From Pedobacter sp. MC2016-15 (GTDB taxonomy: Bacteria; Bacteroidota; Bacteroidia; Sphingobacteriales; Sphingobacteriaceae), in the NCBI RefSeq assembly GCF_026239695.1, contig NZ_JAPIVS010000001.1:186001-250000 (forward strand): DNA of 64,000 nt, in the 5' to 3' direction. The position numbers were made by a program, and so were the translations under genes. A model generated the notes under the pieces. The model worked only from the letters and a program-made list of their open reading frames with translations, was not told the origin of the DNA and did no database searches. Of this stretch, positions 56,834 through 63,881 are shown one piece after another; position 1 is the stretch's first letter; the number at the start of each line of letters is the position of its first letter.

Positions 56834-57229
56834 ATGATTGAAATCACTATTGGCGTACTCGGTTTGCTGATTGCATGGTTTACCTATCAGAAAACATATC
56901 TTGATAAACCGAAGGAAGAACTAGAGCATTTTTTGGTTCAGTTTAAAGCGACACAATCTACATCCATCAAAGTCAGAAACCAGTTGATCGCAATGGTAAA
57001 AACTCAGGGAGTTGGCGAGAATGAAATATTCCAGGGAATTACTTTCAACACTTATATCAGGTTGATGAAAGAAACCTACGATAAAAACCTATCCGATGAA
57101 CTGCTGTCGAACGTATTGGGCGTGAATCCCTCGAAAGCAATACTTAAATCAATGACTGATAGCCTGGAAAAACAACTGGCTGAACTGATGCAATTGGAAA
57201 CGATGATTTTTGCGCGGTTAAACGCTTAA
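56834..57229 (+). CDS. Hypothetical small membrane-anchored helical protein
   Basis: A 131-residue protein with an N-terminal membrane helix (EITIGVLGLLIAWFTYQKTY) followed by a helical cytosolic or periplasmic part with a coiled-coil tail (LEKQLAELMQLETMIFARL). No motif recognised. It is divergent from the HExxH gene and convergent with the 440-residue membrane protein gene. Such single-anchor helical proteins are common in mobile islands, but no function is suggested by sequence. Confidence 0.65.
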   Translation: MIEITIGVLGLLIAWFTYQKTYLDKPKEELEHFLVQFKATQSTSIKVRNQLIAMVKTQGVGENEIFQGITFNTYIRLMKETYDKNLSDELLSNVLGVNPSKAILKSMTDSLEKQLAELMQLETMIFARLNA

Positions 57230-57250
57230 TCCTCTTAATCTTGATAGCCG

Positions 57251-58573
57251 CTACAAACGATGCCTGATGTGGGTAATCTTAAAATCTACACTATAACCTT
57301 TTGTTTGGTTTGTCCAAAACTCTTTTTTGACAGATAGTTTACCAAGGTCATTTTCACTGAGGGCATACTTTGCCTTAACTATTGCAATTTTGATTTTATC
57401 CGGTAAAGGATCGCCAAATACGCCTTGGTGGACTAATTCCGAACATTCTAGTAGTTGCATTAGGGATGCTGCATTATCGATAGTTCCGTTGAAAACTTTC
57501 AGTCCGATATGAAGTTCAGTTGCAATTAATTGTTCACCAAGCACCATATAAGTGATAGTATCCGAAAATATAGCATCGTCAGTCAACTTAAAAGGAAATG
57601 AAATCGCACAAAATTCTTCATCAATGGTATTTCGGTAGTCGGGCGTTTCAATGCCCTTCGCAACCAACAAATCCTTTACGTGATAAGGAGACCAGCCAAG
57701 CCCCTCGTTGACAGTATGCGGGTTTTGCTCTGCATCTTTCAGGGTTTTAACCAAACTTATCGCCTGATCGATTTCTTCACGGGTTTGTAGGTTCTTGGTA
57801 AAAACCATTCTTTTCAAACGCTCCATGCCGTCGATGTCACCGTTAAAGCGAACTAATGCCTGCAACATCGCATAATTGTAAACACCTGGCAGTTTAAACT
57901 GTCTTTTCATAACCTCAAAGGCTGTTTCGTAATGCGTGTACATGGCAATACCATACAAAACTGGAAGAAAAAGCAATGACAAGGAAAGCGGCATAACAAA
58001 CTGCATTAGCGTCAACCTATTAAGATAGTCCGAATAATGATAGAAAAGATGAAAGACAACGACGGTTAGAGATAGCAGCCCGAATAAAATGAATATGCCG
58101 TTCATTAGTTTATGCACGTTTCGATGTTCTGGTTTCTTATCACTGAATGCAAGCATCCCGCCAATAAAAACCGCAACCGGCACCATCAAAATTTCAATCC
58201 ACCAGTCAAATGTATATAGGTCGAATATATACTCAAATATGATCGAAAACGCTATCAGAGGTTTTACTACCTGCTTTACGAACTTTTGAAAGCTGTTAAT
58301 TTTTGCAGCGTTATACATTAATGGCAAAGCGACAAATAAAAACCACATTACTGTGTCCTTAACCAGTAAAGCATCCCAAATCCTGACTTTATATAATATC
58401 CAGACACAAAGTGAAATATAGCTGAAAGCGATAAGATAGGCATACAGGAACTGCTTGTAAAAGAATGCTTTTAACAGATCAAATAAGGATGACCGGTTCT
58501 TGCCGGAAAATAAAAGAACTATCAATAGTAGCGATCCCCAAATAAGATAAGCAATTTCCCGAGTGTTAAACAT
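57251..58573 (-). CDS. Hypothetical polytopic membrane protein with cytosolic C-terminal domain
   Basis: A 440-residue protein. About seven membrane helices occupy residues 1-230 (YLIWGSLLLIVLLFSG; YAYLIAFSYISLCVWILYKV; ILMVPVAVFIGGMLAF; VMPLSLSLLFLPVLYGIAMY). Residues 230-440 form a soluble alpha/beta region (RFNGDIDGMERLKRMVFTKN; LGWSPYHVKDLLVAKGIETP; LGEQLIATELHIGLKVFNGT). No family was recognised. It has no same-strand neighbour close by. Its 5' region lies near the second copy of the short repeat. A sensor-like or defence-island role is only a guess from layout. Confidence 0.7.
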   Translation of the reverse strand: MFNTREIAYLIWGSLLLIVLLFSGKNRSSLFDLLKAFFYKQFLYAYLIAFSYISLCVWILYKVRIWDALLVKDTVMWFLFVALPLMYNAAKINSFQKFVKQVVKPLIAFSIIFEYIFDLYTFDWWIEILMVPVAVFIGGMLAFSDKKPEHRNVHKLMNGIFILFGLLSLTVVVFHLFYHYSDYLNRLTLMQFVMPLSLSLLFLPVLYGIAMYTHYETAFEVMKRQFKLPGVYNYAMLQALVRFNGDIDGMERLKRMVFTKNLQTREEIDQAISLVKTLKDAEQNPHTVNEGLGWSPYHVKDLLVAKGIETPDYRNTIDEEFCAISFPFKLTDDAIFSDTITYMVLGEQLIATELHIGLKVFNGTIDNAASLMQLLECSELVHQGVFGDPLPDKIKIAIVKAKYALSENDLGKLSVKKEFWTNQTKGYSVDFKITHIRHRL

Positions 58574-58622
58574 AATGAAATGTGTAAATAGTAAACAAAG
58601 ATAAATAGGAAATGTGGACTAG

Positions 58623-58672
58623 GTTTGAAGCCTACCCCCTTTGAGGGATCAGGGATTGTAACGAGCTAATCC
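58623..58672 (+). repeat. Short interspersed repeat, copy 2
   Basis: A 50-nt copy of the element at 55717-55764: GTTTGAAGCCTACCCCC at the start and GAGCTAATCC at the end, with the GGAT-N-AG/CT-N-ATCC pairing kept while its bulge differs. The two copies share orientation and are 2.9 kb apart. Confidence 0.7.
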
Positions 58673-58676
58673 CTTA

Positions 58677-58705
58677 TTGTTATTGTGGTAGATATTGTAT
58701 ATTTG
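58677..58705 (+). promoter_or_regulatory. Promoter of the DUF6922-like gene
   Basis: TTG (58677-58679) and TATATTTG (58698-58705), 18 bp apart. The expected start is at about 58710, i.e. at the GTG of the gene at 58711, so the mRNA may be leaderless. Confidence 0.6.
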
Positions 58706-58710
58706 TCTAA

Positions 58711-58998
58711 GTGAATCATACAGAAAATATAGCAGACATCTTCCCTAAACACTTGTTTTGGGATATGGATTATAGTAAGCTTGACCTTAAAAAGGATAAA
58801 GATATTATCATCCCAAGGGCTTTGTATGCAACGACTTCAGAATCTTTTTACAATGACATCTCAAAACTTGAAAGATTTTACACCACCGATCAAATTGTTA
58901 CAGAGCTTAAAAATACAAAGGAGCACATAAGCAACCACGTTTGTTTGATGGTGTCAAATCGTTATCATATACATACCTTTCTACGTTTTAGCAAATGA
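58711..58998 (+). CDS. DUF6922-like protein, possible orphan antitoxin-side gene
   Basis: A 95-residue protein: ADIFPKHLFWDMDYSKLDLK near the N-terminus and TKEHISNHVCLMVSNRYHIH near the end match a Bacteroidota family (DUF6922) that usually precedes a nucleotidyltransferase-type AbiEii toxin gene. No such toxin gene follows here, so this may be an orphan. The start is GTG because an in-frame stop lies just upstream and no ATG is available before the conserved FWDMD block. The family name is from memory and moderately sure. Confidence 0.6.
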   Translation: MNHTENIADIFPKHLFWDMDYSKLDLKKDKDIIIPRALYATTSESFYNDISKLERFYTTDQIVTELKNTKEHISNHVCLMVSNRYHIHTFLRFSK

Positions 58999-59183
58999 GT
59001 AAAATATAATACATACTAACCAACCCTTATCTGAATAAAAAAAAACACCAAGTTGAAGCCTGTATTTTTTGGTGGTGTGACTAATCTCGCTAGAAAAGTA
59101 TGTCGATTTAGAAAGTTATACTTAACGAATTTTTGACGCAAAAAGTCGGGAATCCTAGAACGATTCTGGTCGTATACTTGAGC

Positions 59184-59378
59184 TTATTTATTTCTTTTAA
59201 TAATACTCTCCAATTCAGACATAAAAACATCTGCATCTTTTTTAGACCTTATCACGGAACCAAGGCTGTCCGATCTGCGGGAATGCATATCGGCGACACT
59301 ACGAACCACAACGGCTTTACTGGAAGCTACTTGTTTGTATTGTTCGATTTTTTGCTGAAGTCGTTGATTCATATTCAA
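59184..59378 (-). CDS. Small conserved-looking protein paired with the DUF6934-like gene
   Basis: A 64-residue hydrophilic helical protein: MNMNQRLQQKIEQYKQVASS, then VRSVADMHSRRSDSLGSVIR and SKKDADVFMSELESIIKR. It is highly charged and has no membrane segment. It lies 34 bp after the DUF6934-like gene on the same strand, and the frame is clean, so I call it real despite its size. Reading frames on the plus strand over this stretch are shadows. A small helical partner next to a larger uncharacterised protein would fit a two-gene module such as toxin-antitoxin, but there is no direct evidence. Also possible: a stand-alone small regulator. Confidence 0.6.
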   Translation of the reverse strand: MNMNQRLQQKIEQYKQVASSKAVVVRSVADMHSRRSDSLGSVIRSKKDADVFMSELESIIKRNK

Positions 59379-59412
59379 ATATATTTAAAATTATCTGCAA
59401 AAACAATTCCAA

Positions 59413-59955
59413 TCATTTTAAACGTAACATGTAATAACGATAGAGATCTCGGTTCTCCCGTTCATAATTAAATGGCTCCGGACGAGGCCTGGCAATAAAA
59501 TTACCTATTTCATCTTGCTCATACGTATAATCTCTGAAAATGCGGACGTACCAATCTACCCCTATTGCAAGAACGGATTCTTGCAGATATTCCCGGTTTG
59601 ATTTGAACATTCCGTGGTAAAGTCGGGCGCGAAGATCATCTGACCCATCAATACCGATCTTTAGTTCAGGATTAAGCTGTAAAAAACTTAATGCATTAAG
59701 AATGATTGTAGAAAACACTTTATCAATGTTCTGATGTTTCAAACGTATCTGATCATCAGGCTCGCCGTTTTCGTCTTTAGGGCCGAAGGCTAGATTGTAA
59801 ACTCCAAGAAGCTGTTCGTCATGATGCTGTGTTATTGTAACCAACAGTTCTAAGTCTGAACCATCAAATTGTGGTGCATTAAAACTCATCTGAGAAAAAT
59901 CATCACTGAGGCTTGCCGGCTCATAAATATCATCAAAATTAATCGTTATTGACAT
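59413..59955 (-). CDS. DUF6934-like uncharacterised protein
   Basis: A 180-residue cytosolic protein. LGVYNLAFGPKDENGEPDDQ, DKVFSTIILNALSFLQLNPE and GIDGSDDLRARLYHGMFKSN match the pattern of the DUF6934 family in Bacteroidota, whose function is unknown. The fold seems alpha/beta with a C-terminal Tyr/Arg-rich tail (ERENRDLYRYYMLRLK). It is 78 bp after the stop of the 307-residue gene and just upstream of the 64-residue gene. The family assignment is from memory and should be checked. Confidence 0.65.
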   Translation of the reverse strand: MSITINFDDIYEPASLSDDFSQMSFNAPQFDGSDLELLVTITQHHDEQLLGVYNLAFGPKDENGEPDDQIRLKHQNIDKVFSTIILNALSFLQLNPELKIGIDGSDDLRARLYHGMFKSNREYLQESVLAIGVDWYVRIFRDYTYEQDEIGNFIARPRPEPFNYERENRDLYRYYMLRLK

Positions 59956-60033
59956 GGTCGTTTTGTGCGCAAGAGGTAATTATAAAAAAGAATTGTTACC
60001 AAGAATAGAAACGAAACTAATGTAATTGAAAAA

Positions 60034-60957
60034 CTAAAACCAACTTTTTTTCGCCTCCTCGTGACTAAAGAAATGTCCGCTATCAAGATCATTGAGACCC
60101 TCAGTGACATCATTCTGTTGATTTTTATCTAAGCCATCAAACCAGTCCATATCATTATTATTAGGATATAACTCACATTTCTGATCTACTCCTTCCACCT
60201 TCCCAGCCCATTCTCTAACCAACATTTTAAAAGCCTTTAACCGCTTAGCGTAATTCTTTACAGGAGCAAGCTCTCTATACAGATCACCAATCTTCTTCTG
60301 ATATTCTTCAATCACTGCTGCCTGAGCAGCTGTTCTGGGCAGCAAAACATCGCTATCCTTTCTCATAGCCACAAAAAAATCCTTCACCACATCATTATTA
60401 AAAGGATTACCAGGATAATCGTAGGCATAGAGATAAGCCAAAGAAATACGTTGCATGTTCAGATAAAGCAGTCTTCTGAGGTTATGGTTAGAATTTATAT
60501 GGCAGAGCACAAAATTGAAATGTAGGCGAATCCTCCCCCCTTCGCTAAGCGTCAGTTTTTCAGGATAATTGATAAGAGGCCGTACCTCTTTCTCCCAGTT
60601 TGCTATCAATAATGCGCTTTTATCATCATGCGCTTTTGCCGTCAACTTTTTATTGTTGCTCAGTTCAATCAGAAGCTTACCATATCGCTGATTGATTTCC
60701 GTAAGCACAGGATCAAAATAAATATTACCCCCACGCTGAAACTCAACAAACCCATGTCTGATCCTGGAGAGTATAACCAATTTTTCCTGCTCAGTACGCG
60801 TGCTGAAGTAAGGGTAAAAACGAAAGCTGTCAATGTAGCGCTGCACCAATCCTGTAAGATTTATCTGCAAAGCAGTGACCGTATCCCTCAGATCCTGAGG
60901 AATACGGACTGGTCTTTTAACACTGCTCATAACAATAAGTTTCTTTAGATGAGCCAA
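60034..60957 (-). CDS. Uncharacterised helical protein with antitoxin-like C-terminal tail
   Basis: A 307-residue cytosolic protein; the start could be at MSSVKRPVRIPQDLR (about 60930), which removes most of a 41-bp overlap with the upstream gene. The body is mostly helical (TGLVQRYIDSFRFYPYFSTR; VILSRIRHGFVEFQRGGNIY; LLYLNMQRISLAYLYAYDYP). The C-terminus GLNDLDSGHFFSHEEAKKSW resembles the tail of small addiction-module antitoxins (glycine, HEEV-type motif). No RelE/ParE toxin is adjacent. It is translationally linked to the HTH-like gene upstream. Function unknown. Confidence 0.65.
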   Translation of the reverse strand: MAHLKKLIVMSSVKRPVRIPQDLRDTVTALQINLTGLVQRYIDSFRFYPYFSTRTEQEKLVILSRIRHGFVEFQRGGNIYFDPVLTEINQRYGKLLIELSNNKKLTAKAHDDKSALLIANWEKEVRPLINYPEKLTLSEGGRIRLHFNFVLCHINSNHNLRRLLYLNMQRISLAYLYAYDYPGNPFNNDVVKDFFVAMRKDSDVLLPRTAAQAAVIEEYQKKIGDLYRELAPVKNYAKRLKAFKMLVREWAGKVEGVDQKCELYPNNNDMDWFDGLDKNQQNDVTEGLNDLDSGHFFSHEEAKKSWF

Positions 60958-61537
60958 CTATTCGTAGTTTACCATTGCCATCAGACTGGAATCTCTCCAG
61001 TGCAAACTGGATAAAGTAAGAATTGATCGGCTCGGGCCGCAGGTTGTTGATTATTTTAAAGATCTCGTAGGGGGATTTGGGTTCATAGAAATATCCTGTG
61101 CGGATCATTACATCGATCGTATCACCTACCAAATCCAAGGTCTCTTCGCTTTTCATCATGTCATCAAATTCAGGTGAGCCTTCTTCATATAGCCTGAAAA
61201 GTTCTTCCTGTTGATCGTCGTCATAGACACGGTAATAAGCATGCACAAACTTACCCTGCTCAAAACTGCTGCTCACAATGATCTTGTAAATAGTTTCGTT
61301 TTCCGTACGTGGGAATAAGCTTTCTGGGTTACTTTCTTCCAGGGAGATTGTAATTCTCTCAAGATCTTGTGGAGTATAAAACGGTCTTTGCAGTGTTTCG
61401 ATCTCCTGTATGTAACCCTCGGGAGCGCCAATCAGGAAAGATAGCTGCTCAGCTGTGTAACCTTTACCAATTCTTTTCAGCATGATGCGGTAAATAGTGT
61501 CTAATTCTAATGCGGGGATTTCTTTGATGGTTGTCAT
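60917..61537 (-). CDS. Uncharacterised protein with an N-terminal HTH-like segment
   Basis: A 206-residue protein. Residues about 20-60 (GKGYTAEQLSFLIGAPEGYI) resemble an XRE-type helix-turn-helix. The rest is acidic (DDDQQEELFRLYEEGSPEFD) and alpha/beta, with PINSYFIQFALERFQSDGNG near the end. Its 3' end overlaps the start of the 307-residue gene, indicating coupled translation. It follows the secreted thioredoxin-like gene by 7 bp. A DNA-binding role is inference from one short segment. Confidence 0.65.
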   Translation of the reverse strand: MTTIKEIPALELDTIYRIMLKRIGKGYTAEQLSFLIGAPEGYIQEIETLQRPFYTPQDLERITISLEESNPESLFPRTENETIYKIIVSSSFEQGKFVHAYYRVYDDDQQEELFRLYEEGSPEFDDMMKSEETLDLVGDTIDVMIRTGYFYEPKSPYEIFKIINNLRPEPINSYFIQFALERFQSDGNGKLRIVGSSKETYCYEQC

Positions 61538-61544
61538 TTTGATT

Positions 61545-62099
61545 TTAGTTTATGGTTGATTTTTGATTAATTGCTTGCATTGTGGATAGTATGATTGGCT
61601 GGTTGTATAAAGCCCTGTTGATATTTTCTTCAGTAACTGCTGCAGCATTTGTAAAGGCAATGATCTTACCTTGCATATCGATCCAGATGTATTGACATTG
61701 TCCCTTAACTAAAACTTTGCTAAACAGCTTTTCATCAGTGACAAGTGGTATGCAGGATGGTCCGGTAGCTGGATGACGTAGCAGAAATGACAGCACTTCA
61801 GCTTTAGTTTCTGATGTAATTCTTAGGAACTGTACATCTCGCTTGTATGTACACTGTAGCTCCTCCAACTGAGCGTAATTACTCAAACAAGAAGGCTTCC
61901 TGACAGATAAGAGCTGAATGATAGTCATCTTGAAATTCATTTCGCCCAGGTCGTACGTGTTGGACGAGTAGTTATGGACATTATGCAGGACCATATTAGG
62001 CATCCACTGCCCTACTTTAAGTTGTTTTTGCTGTGCATGCGCTTTAGAAAAAAGACAAAGCGCGGCCACAACGAGTAGTTTCATCGTTAATTTCATCAT
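61545..62099 (-). CDS. Secreted thioredoxin-like protein, CXXC motif degenerate
   Basis: A 184-residue exported protein: signal peptide KLLVVAALCLFSKAHAQ, then a redoxin/TlpA-like fold (VGQWMPNMVLHNVHNYSSNT; FKMTIIQLLSVRKPSCLSNY; SKVLVKGQCQYIWIDMQGKI). At the active-site position only the second cysteine of CXXC is present (RKPSC), so disulfide reduction in the usual way is unlikely. Such proteins accompany Sus loci in Bacteroidota, but here it heads an operon with two uncharacterised cytosolic genes. The start could be one to five codons later (MMKLTMK). It lies upstream of the structured RNA region, with 568 bp to the next gene candidate. Confidence 0.75.
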   Translation of the reverse strand: MMKLTMKLLVVAALCLFSKAHAQQKQLKVGQWMPNMVLHNVHNYSSNTYDLGEMNFKMTIIQLLSVRKPSCLSNYAQLEELQCTYKRDVQFLRITSETKAEVLSFLLRHPATGPSCIPLVTDEKLFSKVLVKGQCQYIWIDMQGKIIAFTNAAAVTEENINRALYNQPIILSTMQAINQKSTIN

Positions 62100-62175
62100 A
62101 AAGATTTGAAGGTTAAGAAAGCAGGAAATGATTAATGACTAACCGGCGAACGCCAGTAAATCTGGTCAGAAAAGA

Positions 62176-62286
62176 TCAATCAGGAGGTTTTGCATTAAGA
62201 AACGCAGAGGAAAGTGGAACAAGGAAGACTTGACTTTTAAAAGATGCTAAGCGGTCACTATTGGCGGTACTGAATTTCTTTTTCAT
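62176..62286 (-). CDS. Possible 36-residue leader peptide
   Basis: A short frame begins ATG at 62286 and reads MKKKFSTANSDRLASFKSQV and on to PLSSAFLNAKPPD. A basic N-terminus with small residues is seen in peptide precursors, but there is no export leader, no double glycine and no downstream modification gene. It lies about 77 bp upstream of the secreted thioredoxin-like gene on the same strand. It may be chance. Confidence 0.2.
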   Translation of the reverse strand: MKKKFSTANSDRLASFKSQVFLVPLSSAFLNAKPPD

Positions 62287-62354
62287 CTGGATGCTATTGA
62301 TTTAAGTTTTCAATAGAACCATTGTACAAGAAATGAAATGAGGATCATAAAAAA

Positions 62355-62450
62355 ATAGGTCCGGCAACAGTTCTTGTAGTCCGCGCGACCCGGTGGAAAT
62401 CGGGGAATAGTAAACTATTCAGACACTACAATAAGCTGCCCCGGACCTAT
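62355..62450 (+). ncRNA. Structured element A (conserved-core RNA candidate)
   Basis: A 96-nt element: outer 10-bp stem ATAGGTCCGG (62355-62364) with CCGGACCTAT (62441-62450); an internal loop; inner 7-bp stem TTGTAGT (62374-62380) with ACTACAA (62425-62431); the core CCGCGCGA (62381-62388); hairpin CCCG-GTGGAAAT-CGGG (62389-62404); hairpin GAATAG-TAAA-CTATTC (62405-62420); and AGAC (62421-62424). The core octamers and AGAC are repeated in element B while its stems differ in sequence but keep pairing. On the minus strand the outer stem is followed by TTTTTTT. The class was not recognised; 6S-like RNA, riboswitch or small transposon are alternatives. Confidence 0.55.
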
Positions 62451-62471
62451 ATTTTGTAAATATAGAAATCC

Positions 62472-62543
62472 GGCGCTCTACTTATCACTCGTGTCTGCTT
62501 AAATTTCCACATTCGCGCGGACGAGGTTCTTAAATAGAGCACC
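62472..62543 (-). ncRNA. Structured element B, convergent with element A
   Basis: Read on the minus strand: outer 9-bp stem GGTGCTCTA (62543-62535) with TAGAGCGCC (62480-62472, one G-U); inner 5-bp stem CTCGT (62525-62521) with ACGAG (62492-62488); the same CCGCGCGA (62520-62513), GTGGAAAT (62510-62503) and AGAC (62496-62493) as element A. The hairpin GAATAG/CTATTC of A is absent, making it shorter (72 nt). The two elements point at each other across a 21-bp gap. Flanking plus-strand CTCAAATATTTTGAG (62544-62557) is a further small palindrome. Confidence 0.5.
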
Positions 62544-62780
62544 TCAAATATTTTGAGATGTTGTAAAATTAATATGTTGTTTAACAATTACTCATAATAC
62601 ATTTATTTTAATACCACAAATGTAACTATAAAGATTTAATTAAACAATAGAGAAAATACATTAATATTATTCTGTGTTGCAGGTTAACCAGTTTTCTGGA
62701 ATACCCTTGATCATAATTAAATTATACTGCGAGCAAGCTCCGAATAAATATCTTCTGCTATAATATGTATACAGATTATG

Positions 62781-62938
62781 TATTGTTCGTGTATTGCTCA
62801 GTATTTCCTCAAGGTTGAGAGCTTGTTGGAAGCATATTGGAAAGGGGTTGGTTAGACTTAGGTCCTGCCAACCTCTTTCCAACATGCTCCCAACAAGAGT
62901 ATATCATACAGTTAATACAAACCAATATACGAACAATA
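62781..62938. repeat. Long imperfect palindrome
   Basis: Centred at about 62859.5. Inner arms 62822-62851 (CTTGTTGGAAGCATATTGG...) and 62868-62897 match at 27 of 30 positions when one is inverted. Outer arms TATTGTTCGTGTATTG (62781-62796) and CAATATACGAACAATA (62923-62938) share the same centre. The stretch between them pairs weakly. No target-site duplication or transposase is evident. It may be a miniature transposable element or a remnant of an inverted duplication. Short frames here are by-products of the symmetry. The remaining 62944-63087 holds only the SDR promoter. Confidence 0.7.
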
Positions 62939-63087
62939 TACGACCATTACACGAATGGAAAAGTGCAGACTTTTAGCGGATGAGTGCAGCCTATACGAGG
63001 AAGTGATAAACGCCATTCGGTATAACAATATTAAAAGAAATAATCATAGCTAGCGGAAAATGAGTAGTTACATCGTATGTTTGACAC

Positions 63088-63837
63088 ATGAGTAAAACAT
63101 ATTTGATTAGTGGTGCTGGTAGCGGAATCGGCCAGGCTATAACTCTTGAATTAGTAAAAAATGGACACAACTGCATCCTTTTGGGCCGAGACGAGCTCAG
63201 ACTGAATCAAACACTAATGCAATTACCGAAAGATCGCTGTTTGGCCATCACAGCTGATATACGTGATCAAGAAAGTCTGGAAAATGCTTCATTACAATTA
63301 AAGGATATTTCAATTCATGGCCTGATAGCCAATGCCGGCATTGGCGGTGAGAACCAGTGGGGCAAAACTGATCGTTGGGGAGATATTATCGCAACCAATC
63401 TTACTGGCACTTATAATTTTGTAAATACTTTTTTGCCGAACCTTCGATCTGCGGAGGGTGATCGTCATATCTTAATAACTTCCTCTGTTTTGGCCCGCCT
63501 AGGAGTGGCTAATTATTCAGCATATTGTGCTTCTAAGGCAGGGTTATTAGGTCTGATGCGCTCATGGGCTGTGCAATATGCTCAGGAAAAAATTTTAGTG
63601 AATGCTATTTGTCCGGGCTGGGTTGATACAGAACTATCGCAAACCGGTATGCAGGGAATAGCCGATGGCATAGGAATCACAAAAGAAGAATTTTATGACA
63701 TCGCTATGCAAAGCGTTCCGCTCAGGAGAATGAGCAGACCTGAAGAAATTGCCGGACTTGTTGCTTATTTGCTTAGTCAGGCTGCCATGACAGGACAAGT
63801 GATTGATATGAACGGTGGAGCGGTTATGAGCAGTTAA
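63088..63837 (+). CDS. SDR family NAD(P)-dependent oxidoreductase
   Basis: A 249-residue classical short-chain dehydrogenase. Cofactor motif ISGAGSGIGQAITLEL at the start, structural LIANAGIGG, catalytic serine in ILITSSVLARLG and YxxxK in NYSAYCASKAGLL, then VNAICPGWVDTELSQTG. It is cytosolic; the substrate is unknown, and resemblance to FabG-type or sugar/steroid dehydrogenases cannot be resolved. A TATGTTTG box (63076-63083) ends 4 nt before the ATG, suggesting a leaderless transcript, though no TTG is well placed. Confidence 0.93.
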   Translation: MSKTYLISGAGSGIGQAITLELVKNGHNCILLGRDELRLNQTLMQLPKDRCLAITADIRDQESLENASLQLKDISIHGLIANAGIGGENQWGKTDRWGDIIATNLTGTYNFVNTFLPNLRSAEGDRHILITSSVLARLGVANYSAYCASKAGLLGLMRSWAVQYAQEKILVNAICPGWVDTELSQTGMQGIADGIGITKEEFYDIAMQSVPLRRMSRPEEIAGLVAYLLSQAAMTGQVIDMNGGAVMSS

Positions 63838-63881
63838 ATCAATCTGTTGCTGTAAAACCGTCCCCACCATATTTAATTACG

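Noticed and set aside
59133..59471. 112-codon plus-strand frame
   Set aside because: It is antisense to the 64-residue and DUF6934-like genes and reads as shadow sequence with no motif.
62355..62543. 6S RNA assignment for element A
   Set aside because: The long closing stem and open middle are suggestive, but the middle holds two hairpins rather than a bubble, and element B shares the core at a shorter length.
62667..62976. Short reading frames of 60-72 codons on both strands
   Set aside because: They fall within the long palindrome, have no recognisable features, and mirror each other because of the symmetry.
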